A stretch of DNA of 64,000 nucleotides, taken from positions 1-64,000 of the forward strand of contig JAEUPJ010000077.1 in the NCBI GenBank assembly GCA_016790285.1, given 5' to 3'. Both the position numbers and the translations under genes were made by a program. The DNA is from Roseateles sp. (lineage in GTDB: Bacteria > Pseudomonadota > Gammaproteobacteria > Burkholderiales > Burkholderiaceae_C). The notes under the pieces were generated by a model. The model was not told the origin of the DNA, ran no database searches, and was given only the letters and a program-made list of their open reading frames with translations. Of this stretch, positions 1-8,698 are shown in pieces. Positions within the stretch are counted from its first letter, which is position 1. Every line of letters starts with the position of its first letter.

Positions 1-410
1 GTGATGTTGCGGATGCAGTTGCCGCTGGTCTGGATGCCGTGCATGTCCACGTCGGCCAGCAGCTCCATCACCTCGGCGCTCTTCTCCAGCGGGATCCAGT
101 TGTATTGCAGGTTCTGCCGCGTGGTGAAGTGGCCATAACCGCCCTGGCCCTTGAAGGGGCCGTCGGTCACCACGTCGTAGTCGCGGGCGATGCGGGCGAG
201 CTGGCGCAGCTGGCGGCTGGAGAGCTCGCCGTAGGGCACGGCCACCCGCAGCATCGGGGCGTGGCGCTGGATGTACCAGCCGTTTTGCAGGCGCAGCGCG
301 CGGAAGTCGTCGGTGCCCAGCTCGCCGCGCAGGTGGCGCTCGAGCTGGTCGCGGTACTGCGCGGCGCGGGCGCGGACGAAGCGGCGGTCGAAGTCGGTGT
401 ACTGATACAT
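1..410 (-). CDS. cysI: Nitrite/sulfite reductase hemoprotein, N-terminal part
   Basis: Only the first 136 codons are present; the gene runs off the left edge. It starts at the ATG at 410 (MYQYTDFDRRF) and contains the block VAVPYGELSSRQLRQL and the run GNCIRNIT. These belong to the first ferredoxin-like half-domain of the siroheme/4Fe-4S nitrite and sulfite reductase family, as found in Burkholderiales CysI. The family reduces sulfite to sulfide in the cytoplasm for cysteine synthesis. The catalytic Cys ligands lie outside the window. The start is 2 nt after the stop of the TauE/SafE gene, so the two are almost certainly one operon. Assimilatory sulfite rather than nitrite reduction is inferred from the genus-level pattern and the sulfur-linked neighbour. 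Confidence 0.85.
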   Translation of the reverse strand, partial: MYQYTDFDRRFVRARAAQYRDQLERHLRGELGTDDFRALRLQNGWYIQRHAPMLRVAVPYGELSSRQLRQLARIARDYDVVTDGPFKGQGGYGHFTTRQNLQYNWIPLEKSAEVMELLADVDMHGIQTSGNCIRNI

Positions 411-412
411 GA

Positions 413-1183
413 TTAGTGGATGACCTTCCAGCCGGCCATCAGGAGAGAGACGCAAAGCAGGCTGCGCACGACGCCGTCAGGCAGCCGGCGGGTGAGTTGG
501 GCGCCCAGCCAGATGCCAGGCAGGGAGCCGATGAGCAGGGACACGAGCAGTTCCCAGTTCACATGACCCAGGCTGGCGTGCCCGATGCCGGCCACCAGCG
601 TGAGCGGCACGGCGTGGGCGATGTCGGTGCCGACGATGTCGCGCGCCTGCATGCGTGGGTAGATGAGCAGGATCAGCGTGGCGCCGATGGCGCCGGCGCC
701 GATGGAAGAGAGCGACACCAGCACACCCAGCACCAGGCCGCTGGCCACGGTCAGCGCCGGCTTGCGACGATCGGGGATCCAGCGCTCCAGCCGCAGCCCG
801 AGGGCCTGCCAGCTCTTCTTGAACGCCACCACGGCCGCCGTCAGAAGCAGGGCGATGCCCAGTGAAAACGTCAGCGCCGACGCCCAGCCCTTGGTGATGC
901 CTGTGAAATGCATCAGCGCAATCGTGGCGATGGACGCCGGGATCGACCCGGCCAGCAGGCGCCGCGTGATGGCCCAGTTCACGTGGCCATGCCGGGCATG
1001 CGCCACCGAGCCACTCATCTTGGTCAGGGCGGCAAACCACAGGTCCGTGCCGATGGCCACCGCCGGGTTCAGCTTGAAGACGGACAGCAGCAGCGGCGTC
1101 ATCAGGGAGCCGCCGCCCACGCCGGTGATCCCGACGATGAGGCCGACGCCCAAGCCACTAGCAATTGCGATTCCGTCCAACAC
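413..1183 (-). CDS. TauE/SafE family sulfite/sulfonate permease-like membrane protein
   Basis: This 256-aa integral membrane protein has about eight hydrophobic segments and the TauE/SafE N-terminal signature GITGVGGGSLMTPLLL, repeated in degenerate form after residue 150 (SLSSIGAGAIGATLI). That is the two-fold internal repeat of the family, which moves sulfur-containing organic or inorganic anions across the inner membrane. I chose the GTG at 1183 (an adjacent TTG is possible) because the upstream ATG at 1190 is out of frame. The stop is 2 nt from the cysI start, which suggests co-expression and a role in sulfite or sulfate handling. Direction and substrate cannot be read from the sequence. 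Confidence 0.85.
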   Translation of the reverse strand: MLDGIAIASGLGVGLIVGITGVGGGSLMTPLLLSVFKLNPAVAIGTDLWFAALTKMSGSVAHARHGHVNWAITRRLLAGSIPASIATIALMHFTGITKGWASALTFSLGIALLLTAAVVAFKKSWQALGLRLERWIPDRRKPALTVASGLVLGVLVSLSSIGAGAIGATLILLIYPRMQARDIVGTDIAHAVPLTLVAGIGHASLGHVNWELLVSLLIGSLPGIWLGAQLTRRLPDGVVRSLLCVSLLMAGWKVIH

Positions 1184-1249
1184 CCGACATGCTCCATGGG
1201 CGACCCGCTGCCACCCGAGGGCGCGACTCTAGGGAATGTTGCGCCGCGC

Positions 1250-1267
1250 AAGAACTATTTAATTCTT
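1250..1267 (-). promoter_or_regulatory. AT-rich inverted repeat in the tauE-cysI promoter region
   Basis: The 115-nt gap between ybiB and tauE contains AAGAA-N8-TTCTT in an AT-rich patch unlike the surrounding GC-rich DNA. It lies 67-84 nt before the tauE start. Sulfur-assimilation operons in this group are commonly controlled by the LysR-type regulator CysB, and a short inverted repeat in an AT-rich stretch would suit such a site. The regulator is inferred from context only. Confidence 0.35.
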
Positions 1268-1298
1268 GGGGCCATATGCCCAGGCCGAATAAGCAACT

Positions 1299-2222
1299 TC
1301 AGTTTGTGGCCAGAACTCGCAGGGCGGCGACCTGCTCGGCGATGCGCGTCGGCAGCGTTTCCTGGCCGGCCAGCACCGCCTGGATGAAGGCCGCATTCTC
1401 GCCGGGCTCGCAGGCGGGCGAGAGCGGCCAGTCCAGGTCGGTGGTGTCCGCCGGGTGCAGCGGCGAGGCTTCGCCATCCCGGAACCCGATCAGATGGGCC
1501 TTGCGCCGCAGGTGAGCGTAGGCCTCGCCCTCGCTGGCGCGCATCAGCAGTGCCCGGCCTCCGCCCGCGGTCAGGCCGGGCAGGGCGGCGGCCATGCTGT
1601 CCAGGTATTCCGGGTGGGTCACGGCCACCACCCGCACCGCGCGGCCGGCGGGGAAGGGGTCGAGCAACTTGGCCAGGCTGTGCGCGCTGTTGCGCACCCC
1701 CAGGCGGGGGCGCAGGGCCATGAGTGCGTTCAACCCAGGGTTGAGCAATGACAAAGGCAGCACGGCCAGCCGCTGCGCGGCCAACCGGGCTTGCGCGTCA
1801 TCCAGCGTCTGGCTGACTGGCAGCCCCATCGCCTCCAGCAGCTCGAACGGGCTGTGCCGGCTGTCGAAGTCATGCCGGCCGAAGACCAGCACGGGCACGC
1901 CTTCGCGGGCCAGCAGCCGGGCCACCAGCGGCATCAGGTTGGCCTGCTTGCGTGCGCCGTTGAAGCTGGGCAGCAGCACCGTGCGCGGGCCGTCGGGTGC
2001 CACGAGATGGGCCGTTCGTGCCTGCATGGCCGCCAGGAAGCCGGCGACCTCGTCCGCACTCTCGCCCTTCACGCGCAAGGCGATCAACAGGGCGCCGAGT
2101 TCCATGTCGGGCACCTGGCCGTCGAGCATGGCGCCGAAGAGGGCTTCGGCCTGCTCGCGGTTCAGGTCACGCGCGCCCCGGGCGCCGCGGCCCAGTTCCT
2201 TGATCAGTGCGGGGTAGTCCAT
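1299..2222 (-). CDS. ybiB: YbiB-type DNA-binding protein (TrpD2 family)
   Basis: This 307-aa cytoplasmic protein resembles anthranilate phosphoribosyltransferase: a helical N-terminal domain (about 1-70, MDYPALIKELGRG, with MLDGQVPDMELGALLIALR) and a larger alpha/beta domain. The block LLPSFNGARKQANLMPL replaces the phosphoribosyl-pyrophosphate loop of true TrpD enzymes. This is typical of the YbiB/TrpD2 group, which binds nucleic acid nonspecifically; in E. coli the gene is under LexA control. The ATG at 2222 gives full family length. It is followed by the tauE-cysI operon on the same strand but separated by a promoter-like gap. An SOS link is family knowledge; no LexA box was identified here. 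Confidence 0.82.
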   Translation of the reverse strand: MDYPALIKELGRGARGARDLNREQAEALFGAMLDGQVPDMELGALLIALRVKGESADEVAGFLAAMQARTAHLVAPDGPRTVLLPSFNGARKQANLMPLVARLLAREGVPVLVFGRHDFDSRHSPFELLEAMGLPVSQTLDDAQARLAAQRLAVLPLSLLNPGLNALMALRPRLGVRNSAHSLAKLLDPFPAGRAVRVVAVTHPEYLDSMAAALPGLTAGGGRALLMRASEGEAYAHLRRKAHLIGFRDGEASPLHPADTTDLDWPLSPACEPGENAAFIQAVLAGQETLPTRIAEQVAALRVLATN

Positions 2223-2284
2223 GCCGCCAGTGTAGAAACAGGCAGGGCCGCACGAGGCGGCCTTGCTGCGGCGGGGATGGATCG

Positions 2285-2854
2285 TCAGAACGCCATGCGG
2301 GCGCCGATCGTCACGAGGCGCACGTTGGCGCGCTCGCCCTGAACTTCAGCGCGCGTCGCGTCCACGCCCAGCTCCACGCGGGCCATCGGCGTGAGCGCGT
2401 AGTTCAGCGCCAGGCCGACGATGGGCTGGGTGTGGCTCTCGCTGTCCGAGCCGCTCAGGCTGCCCACGTCGGCATGAAGCTTGGTGCGCACGCGGGCCAC
2501 GCCGGCGCGGCCGACGAGACCCAGGTCGGGCGTCAGGTTGGCGGTGAAGGCGCCGCTCAGCGAGGCGGCTTCCGGGCGGGCGGACAGGCCGACGGCGCCG
2601 TCCGAGGCGCGGAACTTGCCGAAGTTCGTGTAGCCGCCCTCCAGCGAGAAGCCATTGCCGAAGGCGTAGCCGACCACGGCCTTGCCGCCGGTGGCGTTGC
2701 GGTCGCAGGCTTGCACGCCGCTGCAGTCGGCATTCAGGTGACCCTGGCCGATGGAGAGCAGGCCGTAGGTGTGGGGCTGCGTCATGGTGGACGACTGGGC
2801 CTGGGCGCCAAAGGCCAGGAACAGGGCGGCGAGGGTGATGGCGGTCTTCTTCAT
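2285..2854 (-). CDS. Small outer-membrane beta-barrel protein
   Basis: A 189-aa protein with a clear signal peptide (MKKTAITLAALFLAFGAQAQ, likely cut after about residue 19). Alternating polar/hydrophobic strands run to a C-terminal phenylalanine (TIGARMAF), the usual signal for barrel insertion by BamA. Size and pattern fit an eight-stranded OmpA/OmpW/porin-like barrel. Two cysteines near residues 44 and 50 (CSGVQAC) could form a disulfide. A Shine-Dalgarno-like AGGAAAG precedes the ATG. It is divergent from the HD-GYP gene across a 241-nt gap holding both promoters. Transport or adhesion role is unknown. Confidence 0.75.
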   Translation of the reverse strand: MKKTAITLAALFLAFGAQAQSSTMTQPHTYGLLSIGQGHLNADCSGVQACDRNATGGKAVVGYAFGNGFSLEGGYTNFGKFRASDGAVGLSARPEAASLSGAFTANLTPDLGLVGRAGVARVRTKLHADVGSLSGSDSESHTQPIVGLALNYALTPMARVELGVDATRAEVQGERANVRLVTIGARMAF

Positions 2855-3095
2855 CGAATCAACTTTCCTACTGCTTCATTCATCGGGACACGGTGGCCGG
2901 GTGGGCCATCGCGGCGACAGGCAACGGATGCGCTGCCGGCCACGATGGTCGGCGTGCTGCCAGCCAGGGCGTGTAGGACAGGGGCGACGATGGGCGACGG
3001 ACGGGCCCGACCTGCCAAGGTGCCAAGGAATGCACGTTTTGTCGCGCGGCCCTGCGGAGATACTGACCGGCAACTCCGACCGACTGCGGGTGCGC

Positions 3096-6017
3096 ATGCC
3101 CTACTTCAAGCCGAAGACGCTGTACGTCACGCTCAGCTTGCTGATGATTGGCCTGGTGGCCATCGTCTATGGCTCGCTGATGCTGTACGAACGATCGCGC
3201 AGCGACGCGTTGATGCTGCAGCAGGCGGGTGCGGCGGCCAAGCGCATCGGGCGCGAGGCGGCGGCCACGGTGGAGTCGGAGCTGCGCCCGGCGCGCGTGA
3301 GCGTGGCGCTGCTGGCTTCAGGTGCCCTGGGCCGGGTGGGCAGCGAGGCCGAGCGCATGGCGGCCTTGCCGCAGTTCGCCGCAGCCCTGCGCAGCAATCA
3401 TTCGGTCTCCGCGGTGTACGTGGGTACGGCGCGCGGCTCGTTCTTCCTGTTGCGCCGCTTGGCGGATGACGCGACGCGCGCCCGCATGGGCGCACCGGCC
3501 GAGGCCGCCTTCGGCCTGCAGAGCGTGGACCGCGACGCTGGCGCGACCCGCGGTGTGTACCGCTTCTTCGATGCCGAGTTGCGCGAGGTGCAGCGCGTCG
3601 AGCGGCCCGACTACGAGTTCGACCCGCGCACACGCCCGTGGTATGAGCTCGCCCGCCGCGCGGGAGACGGCAAGGCGGTGCAGTCAGAGCCCTACATCTT
3701 CTTCACGACCGGCGAGCCCGGCGTCACGCTGGCCGAGGCCAGGGGGACGGCCGTGGTCGGGGCGGACGTGAGCCTGCGGGCCCTGGGCAGCATGCTGTCC
3801 CGACCGCAGATCAGCCCGTCGGCCGAACTGCTCATCGGCACGGCCGATGGCGAACTCGTGGCGCAGGCGCGCCGCAACGACCTCGCGCCCATCGGCGCGC
3901 GCAGCCTGCCCAAGGTCGCACAGACCGCGACACCGCTGATGCGCGAGCTCTGGGGGCGGCTGGACGGCGAGCGGCGGCTGCAGGCCGTGCAGGACGTCTC
4001 CGGTCGTGAATGGGTCGCGCATGCGTTGCCGCTGTCCACGGGTGAGGCGAGCAAGCCGCTGACGCTGCTGATGGCCGCACCGCGCGATGAACTGCAGGCC
4101 TTCCAGATCGAAAGCCGCCGGCATGGCTTCTACATCTCGCTGGGGCTGATGCTGCTGTTGCTGCCCATCGTGCACCTGCTGGCCGACCGGGTGTCGCGCC
4201 CACTGCGCCAGCTTGCCCGCCAGGCCGAAGCCATCCGGCACTTCGAGTTCGACTGGCCGGACCCCAAGCGCAGCCAGATCCGCGAGGTGGACCGGCTTGC
4301 CCTGGCGATGACGGCCATGAAGCATTCGCTGCGCCGCTTCCTCGACATCAGCGGCGCGCTCAGCGCCGAGCGTGACTTCGACACCCTGCTGGACCGCATC
4401 CTCAACGAAACCATCGCGGTGGCCGGCGCCAGCGGCGGCGCGGTGCACCTGCTCTCGCCCGATGGCCAGCTGCTCCAGCCTGCGGCCACGCGCATGCTGG
4501 GCAAGGCCGCTCCGGGGGCGGGCCGGACCTGGGACCTGAGGGATGCCGACACCGTCGCCGCGCCCGTGCAGGCCGTGCGTGCCAACGCACCGATCGAGAC
4601 CGACCTGCGCTGGGACGACCCGCGCCACCTCAAGGCCTACGAGACCCTCTTCGTGGGCCTGGGCACGTCGCGCCTGCGGCTGCTGTCCCTGCCGCTGACG
4701 AACCGCCAGGACGAAACGATCGGGACCCTCACGCTGAGCTTCCCGATGCCTGCCAAGGGCGCTGGCGAACCGCTGGGTGCGGCGCGCGTGGCTTTCGTGC
4801 GGGCGCTGTCGGGCACGGCGGCTCTGGCCATCGACAACCACCTGCTGCTCAATGCCCGCAAGGCGCTGCTGGAGAGCTTCATCCAGCTCGTGGCCGGCGC
4901 CATCGACGCCAAGAGCCCCTACACCGCCGGTCACTGCCAGCGCGTGCCCGAGCTGGCGCGCATGCTGGCCCAGGCGGCCTGTGACGCGACCGAAGGCCCC
5001 TACGCCCGCTTCGCGATGACGCCCGACGAATGGGAGGCGCTGCACATCGCGGCCTGGCTGCATGACTGCGGCAAGGTCACGACGCCGGAGTACGTCGTCG
5101 ACAAGGCCACCAAGCTGGAGACGCTCTACAACCGCATCCACGAGATCCGCACGCGCTTCGAGGTGCTCAAGCGCGACGCCCTCATCGAGCGGCTGCAGGC
5201 CCACCTCGGCCGCGAGGGCGCCGCGCAGGCCCAGGCCGAGGCGGCCCAGGCGCAGGCCGCGCTGGACGATGACTTCGCGTTCGTCGCGCGTTGCAACCAG
5301 GGCGGCGAGTACCTCGGTGCCGACGACCAGACCCGGCTGCGCGAGATCGGCCTGCGCCGCTGGCTGCGCACGATGGACGACAGCCTGGGCCTGTCAGTGG
5401 ACGAAGCGCGCCGGCTGCCGCGCCCGCGCCCGGCGCTGCCGGCACCGGAGGCCCTGCTCGCCGACCGCCCGGAGCAGATCCAGCCCCGCCCGGCGCAGGA
5501 GAGGCTGCCGCGCGACAACCCCTGGGGCTTTCGCGTCACGCAGCCCGAGCACCTCTACAACCGGGGCGAACTCCACAACCTGACGGTGTCGCGCGGCACC
5601 CTGACGGAGGAGGAGCGCTACAAGATCAACGAGCACATCGTGCAGACGCTCAAGATGCTGGCCGAGCTGCCCTTCCCGCGGCATCTGCGCGAGGTGCCCG
5701 AGATCGCCGGTGGCCACCACGAGCGCATGGACGGCCAGGGCTACCCGCGCGGCCTCACGGGCGAGCAGATGAGCCCGCAGGCCCGCATGATGGCGATTGC
5801 CGACGTGTTCGAGGCGCTCACGGCCGACGACCGCCCCTACAAGCCCGGCAAACCGCTGTCGGAGGCGCTCGCCATCCTGCAGCGGATGGCCCGCGAGGGT
5901 CATCTCGATGCGGAGCTGTACGAACTCTTCCTGCGCTCGGGCACCTGCCTGGCCTACGCCCGGCGCTTCATGCCGGCGGAGCTGATCGACGTCGAGGACG
6001 TGACCGCCTACCTCTGA
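3096..6017 (+). CDS. Cache-HAMP-GAF-HD-GYP cyclic-di-GMP phosphodiesterase
   Basis: A 973-aa membrane sensor enzyme. A transmembrane segment (about 10-30) is followed by a periplasmic Cache-like region with the motif DPRTRPWYELA, a second membrane segment near 345-365, HAMP, a GAF domain (about 415-590) and a C-terminal HD-GYP domain. Catalytic signatures are HDCGK at 656-660, GGHHERMDGQGYP ending near 884 and ADVFEALTADDRPYK. The family hydrolyses cyclic di-GMP to pGpG or GMP. About 225 residues separate HD from GYP, far more than in a minimal HD-GYP domain; the extra part includes an alanine/glutamine-rich helix. The ATG at 3096 puts the first membrane helix near the N-terminus; longer in-frame starts exist upstream. 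It ends 3 nt before the convergent DUF4399 gene. Confidence 0.88.
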   Translation: MPYFKPKTLYVTLSLLMIGLVAIVYGSLMLYERSRSDALMLQQAGAAAKRIGREAAATVESELRPARVSVALLASGALGRVGSEAERMAALPQFAAALRSNHSVSAVYVGTARGSFFLLRRLADDATRARMGAPAEAAFGLQSVDRDAGATRGVYRFFDAELREVQRVERPDYEFDPRTRPWYELARRAGDGKAVQSEPYIFFTTGEPGVTLAEARGTAVVGADVSLRALGSMLSRPQISPSAELLIGTADGELVAQARRNDLAPIGARSLPKVAQTATPLMRELWGRLDGERRLQAVQDVSGREWVAHALPLSTGEASKPLTLLMAAPRDELQAFQIESRRHGFYISLGLMLLLLPIVHLLADRVSRPLRQLARQAEAIRHFEFDWPDPKRSQIREVDRLALAMTAMKHSLRRFLDISGALSAERDFDTLLDRILNETIAVAGASGGAVHLLSPDGQLLQPAATRMLGKAAPGAGRTWDLRDADTVAAPVQAVRANAPIETDLRWDDPRHLKAYETLFVGLGTSRLRLLSLPLTNRQDETIGTLTLSFPMPAKGAGEPLGAARVAFVRALSGTAALAIDNHLLLNARKALLESFIQLVAGAIDAKSPYTAGHCQRVPELARMLAQAACDATEGPYARFAMTPDEWEALHIAAWLHDCGKVTTPEYVVDKATKLETLYNRIHEIRTRFEVLKRDALIERLQAHLGREGAAQAQAEAAQAQAALDDDFAFVARCNQGGEYLGADDQTRLREIGLRRWLRTMDDSLGLSVDEARRLPRPRPALPAPEALLADRPEQIQPRPAQERLPRDNPWGFRVTQPEHLYNRGELHNLTVSRGTLTEEERYKINEHIVQTLKMLAELPFPRHLREVPEIAGGHHERMDGQGYPRGLTGEQMSPQARMMAIADVFEALTADDRPYKPGKPLSEALAILQRMAREGHLDAELYELFLRSGTCLAYARRFMPAELIDVEDVTAYL

Positions 6018-6020
6018 AGC

Positions 6021-6932
6021 TCAGCGGTCCCGCCGGTTCACGCTGAACTTGACCGGCGTGCCCTTGACGATCGGGTTGCCTGCGCCGTCGTGCAGCGACA
6101 CCGCCACCTCGTAGTCGCCCACCGGCAGGTCCACGATGGCTTCGGTGCGGCCGTCGGTGAGGTTCTGGCGCAGCACGTTGCCGCCGCCGCGGGCATTGAA
6201 GGCGAGCCGGAAGTGGCCGGTGTCCTTGATCTCGGTGCCTGCGGGTGCGACGCCCAGCCCCGCGCCGAGCACGCCCAGGGACAGCGTGAAGGGGCTCGAC
6301 ACCATCTCCTCGTCGCGCAGGTTCTTCACGTACACCTCGCGGCCCTCGGCCTTGCGGGGCGCCGCGCGCAGGTCCTGGTACCAGGCCTCGCAGCTCTCCT
6401 GGAAGTCGTTGCCCGGCAGCACCTTGGGCCCCGGGTCGCTGCGCGAGCCGGTCACCTCGATGGCGATCTCGTTGCTGAACACGAAGTAGGGCTTGTGGGC
6501 ATGGTCGGCGAACAGCAGGCGCAGCGTGTGCCGGCCTGGCGGCAGGTCGATCTCGGTGCCGGTCTGGCCCTTGCCGAAGTGCTTGTGCGTGTTGGAGAAG
6601 GGGATGGGCGCCGTGTGATCGCGCGGCAGCGGCGTGTCGATGAGGATGTGGTGGTGGCCGGCCTTCTCGTTCTTGTTGCCCGCCGGGATCACGCCCATGC
6701 CGCGGATGCCGAACTCCACCCAGAACGGCGAGCGCACGCGGTAGCCGGTCTTGAGGTTGCTGAAATGCACCGACACCGGCTCGCGCAGGTCGACCGCCGT
6801 GCGCTGCGTGGTGTGCGCGAGCCAGCATTGGCGCTCCAGCGCGTCGGCCGGCAGGGCCTCGGCCTGCGCCAGCCCCGCCTGCCATGCCAGGACGCCACCC
6901 AGGACGAATCCACCGACCACCGCTCGCTGCAT
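6021..6932 (-). CDS. Exported protein with tandem DUF4399 domains
   Basis: A 303-aa protein with an N-terminal signal peptide (cleavage near AQAEA, residue 24). Two DUF4399-type modules are seen. The first (about 50-160) carries VHFSNLKTGYRVRSPFWVEF, GIRGMGVIPAG and the histidine cluster HHHILID, followed by HKHFGKGQTG. The second, weaker one (about 195-300) has VSSPFTLSLGVLGAGLGVAPAG. The domain's biochemical role is not established; the clustered histidines could bind a metal. It is convergent with the HD-GYP phosphodiesterase and shows no operon partner. Periplasmic location is inferred from the signal peptide. Confidence 0.75.
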   Translation of the reverse strand: MQRAVVGGFVLGGVLAWQAGLAQAEALPADALERQCWLAHTTQRTAVDLREPVSVHFSNLKTGYRVRSPFWVEFGIRGMGVIPAGNKNEKAGHHHILIDTPLPRDHTAPIPFSNTHKHFGKGQTGTEIDLPPGRHTLRLLFADHAHKPYFVFSNEIAIEVTGSRSDPGPKVLPGNDFQESCEAWYQDLRAAPRKAEGREVYVKNLRDEEMVSSPFTLSLGVLGAGLGVAPAGTEIKDTGHFRLAFNARGGGNVLRQNLTDGRTEAIVDLPVGDYEVAVSLHDGAGNPIVKGTPVKFSVNRRDR

Positions 6933-6975
6933 ACGACCCCCATCAACGGCTTTGCGACCGATTTTGTGGGTGAGC

Positions 6976-7029
6976 GGCCGGAACCGGCCTAGTGAAGAGT
7001 GGGGATGCCCCGGGGCCCTGGCCCCGGGG
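6976..7029. repeat. Two perfect GC hairpins, probable terminator of the cyclodeaminase gene
   Basis: Between the start of the DUF4399 gene and the stop of ocd lie GGCCGG-AA-CCGGCC (6976-6989) and CCCCGGGGCC-CT-GGCCCCGGGG (7008-7029). The second is a 10-bp stem 18 nt after the ocd stop on the minus strand and could end its transcription, although no T-run follows it. Confidence 0.45.
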
Positions 7030-7046
7030 GGCGCCGCCGTCCGGCC

Positions 7047-8084
7047 TCAGGCCGCCTGGCGCTGCGCGGTGATCTGCAGCTCGCCGAACAGGTCCTTGGG
7101 GTCGGCCATCTGCGGGATGAGGTCCAGCGGCGAGCCCAGCCCGAGCTGCACGCTCAGGTCACGCAGCAGGCGCAGCGCGGAGAAGTCCTCCAGCGCGAAG
7201 CCGACCGAGTCGAACACCGTGATCTGCTCGGCGGACTCGCGCCCCGCGGCCTGGCCGGCGAGCACGCGCCAGAACTCGGTCACGGGGAAGTCGGCGGGCA
7301 TCTGCTGCACGTCGCCCTCGATGCGCGACTGCGGCTCGTACTCGACGATGACGCGTGCGGCCGTCAGCACGCCTGGGTGCAGCTCGGTCTTGCCGGGGCA
7401 GTCGCCGCCCACGCCGTTGATGTGCTGGCCCGGGCGGATCATGTCGGGCGTGACGATGGTGGCGTTGGCCTTGTCGGCCGTCACGGTGGTGATGATGTCG
7501 GCGCCCTGCACGGCCTCAGCGGTGCTGCGGCAGACGGTGAGCGTGAGGCCCGGCGTGCCGCTCAGGTGGCGCACCAGCTTGGCCGTGGCGGCGGGGTCGA
7601 TGTCGAACAGGCGCAGTTCGCGGATGCCCAGCACGTGGTGGAAGGCCAGCGCCTGGAACTCGCTCTGGGCGCCGTTGCCGATCAGCGCCATCACGCGGCT
7701 GTCGGGGCGGGCCAGGCGCTCGGCCACCATGACCGAGGTGGCGGCGGTGCGCATGGCGGTGGTCAGCGTCAGCTCCGACAGCAGCGCCGGGGCGCCGGTG
7801 TCCACATCGGCGAGCACGCCAAAGGCCATCACGGTCGGCAGGCCGAAGCGGTGGTTTTTGGGGTGACCGTTGACGTACTTGAAGCTGTACAGGCTCGCAT
7901 CGGCAATGGGCATCAGCTCGATGACGCCATCAGGCGAGTGGGCGGCCACGCGCGGGGTCTTGTCGAATTCGGCCCAGCGCAGGTAGTCGGCTTCCAGGTA
8001 GCTGACCAGGCGGCGCAGTAAATCAGGAAGGCCCACGCGTTGCACGAGGCGGGCGACGTCTTGGGTGGTGAGGACGGTGGTCAT
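7047..8084 (-). CDS. ocd: Ornithine cyclodeaminase
   Basis: A 345-aa enzyme of the ornithine cyclodeaminase/mu-crystallin family, converting L-ornithine to L-proline and ammonia with bound NAD. The Rossmann part carries VMALIGNGAQSEFQALAFHH, and the long-type OCD signature INGVGGDCPGKTEL is intact. The ATG at 8084 is preceded by GGAG and gives the normal family length. The gene is divergent from an Lrp/AsnC regulator across a 135-nt gap containing palindromes, the usual arrangement for an amino-acid catabolic gene controlled by its own Lrp-type regulator. It would feed ornithine nitrogen and carbon into proline metabolism. Confidence 0.9.
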   Translation of the reverse strand: MTTVLTTQDVARLVQRVGLPDLLRRLVSYLEADYLRWAEFDKTPRVAAHSPDGVIELMPIADASLYSFKYVNGHPKNHRFGLPTVMAFGVLADVDTGAPALLSELTLTTAMRTAATSVMVAERLARPDSRVMALIGNGAQSEFQALAFHHVLGIRELRLFDIDPAATAKLVRHLSGTPGLTLTVCRSTAEAVQGADIITTVTADKANATIVTPDMIRPGQHINGVGGDCPGKTELHPGVLTAARVIVEYEPQSRIEGDVQQMPADFPVTEFWRVLAGQAAGRESAEQITVFDSVGFALEDFSALRLLRDLSVQLGLGSPLDLIPQMADPKDLFGELQITAQRQAA

Positions 8085-8166
8085 GGCTGTCTCCGGGAGG
8101 TGTTGAAAGGGCTTGGTGTGGATTCTTTCGAGCCAGCTCGCCAAACAGAAGCGCAAATCCTGGCAA

Positions 8167-8220
8167 GCATTGCAATGCCTTTTGGCAAAATGGCAGGGTC
8201 GAATGACGTTTTGCTCAAAA
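8167..8220. promoter_or_regulatory. Cluster of palindromes, probable Lrp/AsnC operators
   Basis: The ocd/lrp intergenic region has a perfect 12-bp palindrome GCATTGCAATGC (8167-8178), then TTTTGGCAAAA (8180-8190) and TTTTGCTCAAAA (8209-8220). The last abuts the regulator's start codon. Related TTTTG/CAAAA arms spaced about three helical turns apart suit wrapping by an Lrp-family octamer. Assignment to the adjacent regulator is inference. Confidence 0.5.
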
Positions 8221-8645
8221 TGGACGCCCTGGATCAACAACTCATCGCGCTGCTGCGCATCGACGCCCGCGCACCCGTGGCGACGCTGGCGGCCAAGCTC
8301 AAGGTGTCGCGCGGCACGGTCACCAACCGCATCGCCAAGCTGGAGGACAGTGGCGTCATCACCGGCTACACCGTGCGCCTGCGGCCGGACTCGGTGCCCG
8401 ACGAGATCACGGCCTGGATGAGCATCACGGTCGACGGCAACCGCACGCGCGAGGTGGTGTCCATCCTGCTGGGCGAGCCGGGCATCACGGGGCTGTTCGA
8501 CACCAACGGCCGCTGGGACCTGCTGGCCGAGATCCGCAGCCCCAACCTGAACGAACTCGCCGCGGTGCTGGAGCGCGTGCGCCTCATCAAGGGCATCGCC
8601 AGCACCGAGACGTCCATCCACCTCCAAAGCTACAAGCTCAGCTGA
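8220..8645 (+). CDS. Lrp/AsnC family transcriptional regulator
   Basis: A 141-aa regulator: N-terminal winged helix-turn-helix (MDALDQQLIALLRIDARAP, then VSRGTVTNRIAKLEDSGVI) and a C-terminal RAM/AsnC ligand domain ending in TETSIHLQSYKLS. I chose the ATG at 8220 because Lrp-type proteins start with the L-D-x-x-D-x-x-I/L-L pattern; an in-frame ATG at 8178 would add 14 residues and run through the palindrome. Divergent from ornithine cyclodeaminase, so the likely effector is ornithine, arginine or proline. Autoregulation is plausible because one palindrome ends at its start codon. Confidence 0.87.
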   Translation: MDALDQQLIALLRIDARAPVATLAAKLKVSRGTVTNRIAKLEDSGVITGYTVRLRPDSVPDEITAWMSITVDGNRTREVVSILLGEPGITGLFDTNGRWDLLAEIRSPNLNELAAVLERVRLIKGIASTETSIHLQSYKLS

Positions 8646-8698
8646 GCGCACGTCCGGCGGCCTCGGTTATCGTCCGCCGCGCTTCATCTGCTTCTCCC

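Noticed and set aside
3684..5204. 506-codon open frame opposite the HD-GYP gene
   Set aside because: Shadow of a real gene with full domain content on the other strand; no start region or homology.
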